From the NCBI RefSeq assembly GCF_005862305.2, contig NZ_CP054021.1:4815501-4879500 (forward strand): a stretch of 64,000 bases of DNA. Direction: 5' to 3'. Shown here in pieces: positions 59,503 to 64,000 of this stretch. Under the pieces are notes generated by a model, which was given only the letters and a program-made list of their open reading frames with translations, was not told where the DNA came from and searched no databases. The position numbers and the translations under genes were made by a program. This DNA is from Rhizobium indicum. GTDB taxonomy: Bacteria; Pseudomonadota; Alphaproteobacteria; Rhizobiales; Rhizobiaceae. Numbering within the stretch: position 1 is the first letter of the stretch; each line of letters begins with the position of its first letter.

Positions 59503-60498
59503 TTATAAGCTCGCCTTGACCTTCTCGGCTACATCGACCGGCACCCATTTCGTCCACAGAGTCTCGTAATTGCGAAGGAAGTAGATCGCGGCATCCTCGT
59601 TGCTTTCGCGGTTTTCGTCCTGCCAGGCGAGCACCTGGTTGATCGTCGCATTGTCCCATTTGCGGGTCTTGAGATAGGTCGTGACAGGTCCGGTGCGGCT
59701 GGCGAAGGACCTGGTCATTAGTGTGAAGGCGCGCGAGACCGGGTAGGAATTGACCTCGGGCCTGGCGCAGCCGGCAACTGCGGTACAGCGGTCCCATTCG
59801 CTTTTGTTGTGGCCGACGCCGAAGCTCAGGCGCGTCATGTCGTATTTGCCGAGGATGGCGGTCGGCGCCCAGTAATAACCGAGCCAACCGATCTTGTTGT
59901 CGAAGGCGCGGGCAATCGACGCATCGAGCCGTTCGGGACTGCCGGTCTCGACAAGCTCGAAGCCTTTCTTGTCGGCGGCAAGCGCCTTGAACAGGTTGGT
60001 GGTCGATATCTGGCAGCTCCAGTCGGCGGGGCAGTTGTAAACTGCGCCTTTCGACGGGTCGTCTTCGGCGGGAAAGAGTTCGGGATGCTTGAGCGCGTCC
60101 TCGACCGAGCGGATGTCGGGGTGGGCGTCGGCGATGAATTTCGGGATCCACCAACCCTCGACGGCGCCGTCAGCCAGGATTTCGGCCCCCTGGACCAACC
60201 GGCCGCTATTGACGGCCTGATCGAGCAGGGACCTGACGGAATTGATCCAGTATTCCGAGGCGATGTCGGGGGTGCCTTTCTCATTCATCGAGGCGAAGGT
60301 CGGCAAGGTGTCGCCATCGACAATGGTGACGGAACAGCCGTATCCCTTTTCCAGGATGATCTTGTCGAAGCTCGCCGCAATGCCTGCCGAGGCCCATTTC
60401 ATTTCGGCGATCGAAACGCTGCCGCATTCGGCGGCTTCGGCCGGCGCGACGGTAGAAAGAGCCGCGGCAAAGACGGCCGGAATCAGAAACGTCTTCAT
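59503..60498 (-). CDS. Orphan ABC substrate-binding protein (glycine betaine/choline, OpuAC family)
   Basis: The 331-residue protein has a signal peptide (AAALSTVAPAEAAEC) and OpuAC features: MKWASAGIAASFDKIILEKG, GTPDIASEYWINSVRSLLDQ and WQDENRESNEDAAIYFLRN. Several tryptophans/tyrosines fit a cation-pi betaine cage. No permease or ATPase genes are nearby, so it must serve a transporter elsewhere or act as a lone binding protein. The start at 60498 is favoured by a GGGGA site six bases upstream. Confidence 0.87.
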   Translation of the reverse strand: MKTFLIPAVFAAALSTVAPAEAAECGSVSIAEMKWASAGIAASFDKIILEKGYGCSVTIVDGDTLPTFASMNEKGTPDIASEYWINSVRSLLDQAVNSGRLVQGAEILADGAVEGWWIPKFIADAHPDIRSVEDALKHPELFPAEDDPSKGAVYNCPADWSCQISTTNLFKALAADKKGFELVETGSPERLDASIARAFDNKIGWLGYYWAPTAILGKYDMTRLSFGVGHNKSEWDRCTAVAGCARPEVNSYPVSRAFTLMTRSFASRTGPVTTYLKTRKWDNATINQVLAWQDENRESNEDAAIYFLRNYETLWTKWVPVDVAEKVKASL

Positions 60499-60922
60499 CG
60501 TCATTCCCCGAATTCTTCTTAGGCGGACGTGCAGCAGGCTCTGAAATTCACCGACAAATCCCTCCGGCACCCGAATGGAAAATGCCTGCCGGGGCGATAC
60601 CGCAACAGGCTTTCCGGTTCATGGGCAAGCCATGTTCAACAATGGCGCGTTATGATGGAGCCTACGCGTTCGCTCGCAGAAATCAACCATCTTCTGCTCA
60701 TGGTTGCGTGACTAAATTATTGAATTCGAAGAATTTATGTCAGCATTCCGAAATTGGCGCCCTCGGGCGAAAAGCACGCTCTTGGCGATCGGCAGCGGAT
60801 CTTCGGCAGAAATTTCGGCGAGAATGTCAAAAAAGATCAAAATTAACATTTGCGTAAGCCTTCAATAACTCTCCGGTAAGAATGTGCCGTTATCAGTTGG
60901 GCGTGGCAGCAATGACCGCCGC

Positions 60923-61030
60923 TTCTCCGGTTCAGGTAGTGCGTACCGGAGAAAGCGAGCTTCGCCGTGTAAGGGCGAAGACGCCTGAGTTTTCGGCAAA
61001 CCGCGCAGAGCCAAAGGCCATGCGCGGTTT
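60923..61030 (+). other. Three successive perfect stem-loops upstream of cobQ
   Basis: Stem 1: TTCTCCGGT / ACCGGAGAA (60923-60931, 60945-60953). Stem 2: CTTCGCC / GGCGAAG (60960-60966, 60974-60980). Stem 3: AAACCGCGC / GCGCGGTTT (60998-61006, 61022-61030), with an inner GCC-AAA-GGC. They fill the region from 220 to 113 bp upstream of cobQ. No cobalamin riboswitch core was recognised. The rest of 60499-61142 shows nothing else. It could be a structured leader RNA or a cluster of repeats. Confidence 0.5.
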
Positions 61031-61142
61031 TCGCGTTTGCGTGAGAACTTGCCCCAAGCCAAGTCTTGACCCGAGCCAAGCTTGACCCGAGGTTGCCGCC
61101 CATTGTAGGCCTCGCCTGAACGAGAGGCGAATGCGGGCCATC

Positions 61143-62597
61143 ATGGCAAGAGCGATCATGCTGCAGGGAACCGGCTCCGATGTCGGCAAGACGGTGCTGG
61201 TTGCGGGCCTCTGCCGGCTGGCGGCCAATCGCGGGCTGACGGTCCGGCCGTTCAAGCCACAGAATATGTCGAACAATGCGGCGGTCGCCGATGACGGCGG
61301 CGAGATCGGCCGGGCGCAATGGCTGCAGTCGCTGGCCGCGCGCACGCCGTCCTCGGTGCACATGAACCCGGTGCTGCTCAAGCCGCAATCGGAAAATGGC
61401 AGCCAGATCATCGTCCAGGGCAGGGTGTTCGGACAGGCGAAGGGGCGGGACTACCAGCGGCTGAAGCCACAGCTGCTCGGCGCCGTGCTCGAAAGTTTCG
61501 AAAAAGTGGCTGCGGGCGCCGACCTCGTTATCGTCGAGGGCGCCGGATCGCCGGCCGAGATCAATCTCAGGGCCGGCGATATCGCCAATATGGGCTTTGC
61601 GACGCGGGCCGGCGTGCCTGTCGTGCTCGTTGGCGATATCGACCGCGGCGGTGTCATCGCCTCGCTGGTCGGCACGCATGCGATCCTCGAGGATGACGAC
61701 CGGGCGATGATTGCGGGCTATATCATCAATAAATTCCGCGGCGACGTCTCGCTGTTTGACGACGGCATCCGCGCCATCGAAGGTTTTACCGGCTGGCCGT
61801 GTTTCGGCGTCGTGCCGTGGCTGCCGGGTGCTGCGCGCCTGCCGGCCGAGGATTCGGTCGTGCTTGAACGGTTGGCAAGGGGCGGCGCGCGCGCGCTGAA
61901 GATCGCCGTGCCGGTCCTGCCGCGCATCGCCAATTTCGACGATCTCGATCCGCTGAGGACTGAGCCGGATGTCGAGCTGGTCTTCGTACGATCAGGCGAG
62001 CGGATACCTGCCGATGCGGGCCTCGTTGTGCTTCCCGGTTCGAAATCGACGATATCGGATCTCGCCGACCTCAGGGCTGAGGGCTGGGACCGCGATCTCC
62101 AGGCGCATGTCAGGCGCGGCGGCCGGGTGATCGGCATCTGCGGCGGCTATCAGATGCTCGGCCGCATGGTGCATGATCCGCTCGGCATCGAGGGCGGGAC
62201 GCTCGAGACGCCGGGGCTTGGGCTGCTCGACATCGAGACCGAGATGGCGCCGGAAAAGACCGTGCGCAACAGCCAGGCTCGCTCGACCGAATATGATGCG
62301 CCGCTTGCCGGCTACCAGATCCATCTCGGCATCACCCGCGGCCCGGATTGCGATCGGCCTTCGGCAATCATCGACGGCGCGCCCGACGGGGCGTTGTCGG
62401 CCGACGGTCGGATCATGGGCACCTATCTGCACGGCCTCTTCGGCAGCGACGCCTACCGCGCCCGGCTGCTTCAAAGCTTTGGGCTCTCGGGTGAGCGGAG
62501 GAATTACCGCGAGAGTGTCGACCAGGCGTTGGACGAGGTCGCGAGCGGGCTAGAGAAACATCTCGACCCGCGCTGGCTTGCGGGGCTGGTTGGATAG
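61143..62597 (+). CDS. cobQ: Cobyric acid synthase CobQ
   Basis: This 484-residue amidotransferase adds four amide groups to adenosylcobyrinic a,c-diamide in vitamin B12 synthesis. The N-terminal P-loop-like domain is GTGSDVGKT with PFKPQNMSNNA; the C-terminal triad glutamine-amidotransferase domain has the nucleophile cysteine in GICGGYQMLG and the histidine in GTYLHGLFGS. I chose the ATG at 61143 (MARAIM), the start used in related rhizobial proteins. The ATG at 61131 is the alternative with a closer ribosome site. No other cob gene lies in the window. Confidence 0.96.
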   Translation: MARAIMLQGTGSDVGKTVLVAGLCRLAANRGLTVRPFKPQNMSNNAAVADDGGEIGRAQWLQSLAARTPSSVHMNPVLLKPQSENGSQIIVQGRVFGQAKGRDYQRLKPQLLGAVLESFEKVAAGADLVIVEGAGSPAEINLRAGDIANMGFATRAGVPVVLVGDIDRGGVIASLVGTHAILEDDDRAMIAGYIINKFRGDVSLFDDGIRAIEGFTGWPCFGVVPWLPGAARLPAEDSVVLERLARGGARALKIAVPVLPRIANFDDLDPLRTEPDVELVFVRSGERIPADAGLVVLPGSKSTISDLADLRAEGWDRDLQAHVRRGGRVIGICGGYQMLGRMVHDPLGIEGGTLETPGLGLLDIETEMAPEKTVRNSQARSTEYDAPLAGYQIHLGITRGPDCDRPSAIIDGAPDGALSADGRIMGTYLHGLFGSDAYRARLLQSFGLSGERRNYRESVDQALDEVASGLEKHLDPRWLAGLVG

Positions 62598-63347
62598 AGT
62601 AGTTCCGCTATCTCTGAAGCGAGCCGAGACTTCCCTCTTTAGGGTTTTGCCGATTCCCTAGCATCGTTTGGTGATTTGCCTGGAAAGGATATTTGCGCTT
62701 ACGCAATTTACAATATGGTTATCGTATCCAATACTATTACCGGACGAGATGCGACAAAATTGCATATGGCTTTTGTTAAGAGGCCTTCATACGAAAAGAA
62801 GTCGTCGGAGGACATGAATTAAACGCTGTGAGCGAGCGCTCTTCACAGCCGTCGAAGGACAGTAACCTCCGTATGAGCAGCATCCCGCCTGGCATTGCAA
62901 CGGTCCCGTTTAATCGGTCGACTCTGGTCTTCGAGTGCTTTGCCGCGTTGCGGCGTTTCATCGGATCTCCGCTGATCCGTCCCTGCTTCATCACGAACTT
63001 GCATTGGGTGGGAGCGTTTTGGGAGAGAGCGAGCCGGATGCCGAGCGCCGAGAGGAAGACGCTGCTGCGGCACCACAGACGTCGCTGTTTTTGCCGGTGC
63101 CGAGCGGACGCAGAATATCGTTTTCGCAGTGACGCCGAAGCTTGACCGAAATGCGGTGCTAGCGGATGGCTCAGATGTCCCGCGTTTACCCCGAATGTCA
63201 GCAACGGCTGAGGGAGGGGCGACGGCTATGTCCACCTCTTGCCAGGCCGGCTACAAAACTCATGGTGGTTCTCAGTGGTGGAAACAAAGAGCGAAGAAGA
63301 TGGCGCCGGAAACACAATCCGCTCAACCCGATAATGGAGGTCCTTTA
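62598..63347. other. Gene-poor spacer with degenerate coding-like sequence
   Basis: This 750-bp stretch has no ORF with a clear start, ribosome site and family. One plus-strand frame (from about 63040) reads VFAGAERTQNIVFAVTPK and LDRNAVLADG, which looks protein-like, but adjacent frames are broken. AT content rises toward the end. I treat it as a probable gene relic, with no functional claim. Confidence 0.4.
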
Positions 63348-63644
63348 ATGAGGTTATTCGCTAAGGTCATTAGCAACTTTAAGGATATTTTATCGGCGCG
63401 GAAATACGGAGGGGAGCTAATATACAGTATAGACATATCGGTGAACAAAAATAGAAGATCATGTATATACATAATAAAAGGAGGTGATGAAAATTATTAC
63501 GGAATGATCCGTCTTCATGTAAATGAAGCGTCATTTCTTTATAAGATTTCCATCGATGAGCTGAAACTTCTTGCGATCGACATTCCAAAAGCACTCGATG
63601 CGGTAAAAACTGAAAAATCTCGAACGCTGGCACAAGGGCAATAA
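63348..63644 (+). CDS. Small AT-rich hypothetical protein
   Basis: The 98-residue product has an alpha/beta pattern (YSIDISVNKNRRSCIYIIKG, MIRLHVNEASFLYKISIDEL) and no signal peptide. GGAGG precedes the ATG at 63348 by about seven bases. Its low GC, compared with the rest of the window, indicates foreign origin. An immunity-type or phage-like protein is possible but not shown. The ORF start at 63129 would add 73 doubtful residues. Confidence 0.55.
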   Translation: MRLFAKVISNFKDILSARKYGGELIYSIDISVNKNRRSCIYIIKGGDENYYGMIRLHVNEASFLYKISIDELKLLAIDIPKALDAVKTEKSRTLAQGQ

Positions 63645-63740
63645 AAATGGGCTTCTCGTACTCGAGCAGCTTTCGGACGCAGAATTATCCTTTCCAGTTA
63701 GGAGGAGTAATATCAGGACAAGCATCGTATTGACGAAACG

Positions 63741-63953
63741 GTGACGGTGACAAGCGCCGATGGCCGCGGCAAGAGCGTAACCACCGATCTCGGCGGCGAT
63801 GGGCTAACGGATCAGCTTGAGTATGAGTCGTTTATACTAACTATTTTGTCGATGTGTGCGGCTTATGGTTACGTTGTGGCGATTAATCCACTTTTTTCTA
63901 TAACTGGGAAATCCAATAAAAATACTGAGATTGGAGATGACAATGAGCGGTAA
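63741..63953 (+). CDS. Short ORF with a Ca-binding-repeat-like N-terminus (probable fragment)
   Basis: The 70-residue ORF begins TVTSADGRGKSVTTDLGGDG, which resembles the repeats of long rhizobial RTX-like or calcium-binding proteins. It continues into an unrelated hydrophobic stretch (FILTILSMCAAYGYVVAI). It is likely the junction of a decayed gene with another sequence, or a small membrane protein. It overlaps the start of the next gene by 11 bp. Confidence 0.4.
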   Translation: MTVTSADGRGKSVTTDLGGDGLTDQLEYESFILTILSMCAAYGYVVAINPLFSITGKSNKNTEIGDDNER

Positions 63954-64000
63954 CGATCAACGAGACTCCTTTAGTGCAGCCGGTAATGCGATCGCCTTTT
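63943..64000 (+). CDS. Start of a gene cut by the right edge
   Basis: The ATG at 63943 follows TTGGAG by six bases. Only 19 codons are in view (MSGNDQRDSFSAAGNAIAF). The frame is open to the end of the window. No family can be assigned. Confidence 0.5.
   Translation, partial: MSGNDQRDSFSAAGNAIAF

Noticed and set aside
59114..60154. 346-codon minus-strand ORF
   Set aside because: Out of frame with the binding-protein gene and the small gene at 59119; Arg-rich composition indicates a shadow.
60860..61130. Cobalamin riboswitch before cobQ
   Set aside because: No B12-box core was recognised; only unrelated stem-loops are present.
60843..61679. 278-codon minus-strand ORF opposite the start of cobQ
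   Set aside because: Antisense to conserved CobQ residues; no ribosome site or family.
1..64000. tRNA, rRNA, insertion sequences, integrases
   Set aside because: None recognised on reading both strands by eye; a tRNAscan or ISfinder search would be decisive.

Overview
The window looks like chromosome (or a large chromosome-like replicon) of a fast-growing Rhizobium, probably the R. leguminosarum/etli group. Reasons: high-GC coding with tightly overlapping operons, rhizobial palindromic intergenic repeats, small DUF1127 proteins, a CobQ protein that reads like that of R. leguminosarum, and promoters of the alphaproteobacterial EcfG type. No rRNA, tRNA, CRISPR array or insertion sequence was seen.

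Layout. 0-1.5 kb: two esterase/hydrolase genes, the first cut by the window edge. 1.5-13.3 kb (minus strand): a polyol/triose uptake and phosphorylation locus. It has a six-gene ABC importer, an ATP-dependent dihydroxyacetone-type kinase, and a complete PTS-type kinase set (DhaK, DhaL, DhaM, a dedicated HPr and Enzyme I) with a small putative HTH protein. 13.3-20.6 kb: repeat-rich spacer, a multidrug MFS pump, a receiver-HWE histidine kinase behind a perfect EcfG-like promoter, a DUF924 protein and a large MscS channel. 20.65-25.6 kb: an eight-gene arsenic locus (arsR, LMW-type reductase, arsN2, aqpS, arsC, arsH, MFS, and a divergent Cys-rich DUF6428 gene). 25.7-33.2 kb: DinB-TetR pair, a cyclase-fold protein, two paralogous double-receiver proteins (one with a GGDEF output), a GlxA/AraC regulator, a DUF1127 protein and a MarC protein.

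33.3-50.5 kb is an envelope/stress island: MscS channel, DUF900 lipoprotein hydrolase, wHTH-like/TPR membrane regulator, HlyD+DUF2955 efflux pair, SDR, GH63 glucosidase, DUF3300, DUF2950, DUF2171, DUF2945 and DUF3008 proteins, and a GreA/B-like factor. A shared palindrome (GTATGTTAC-N-GTAACATAC) lies upstream of several of these genes, including the regulator itself. This suggests a local regulon that has probably not been described.

50.5-58.7 kb: lysine/arginine exporter with its LysR regulator, then a 4-oxalomesaconate-type aromatic catabolic cluster (extradiol dioxygenase, galC-like aldolase, galD-like tautomerase, a DUF1932 dehydrogenase and two LysR genes, one with two HTH domains). In this cluster the galB-like hydratase is a frameshifted, internally deleted relic. 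58.9-62.6 kb: entericidin-like lipopeptide, an orphan betaine-type binding protein, and cobQ behind three strong hairpins. 62.6-64 kb: AT-richer, gene-poor accessory sequence with small unknown genes and a gene cut by the right edge.
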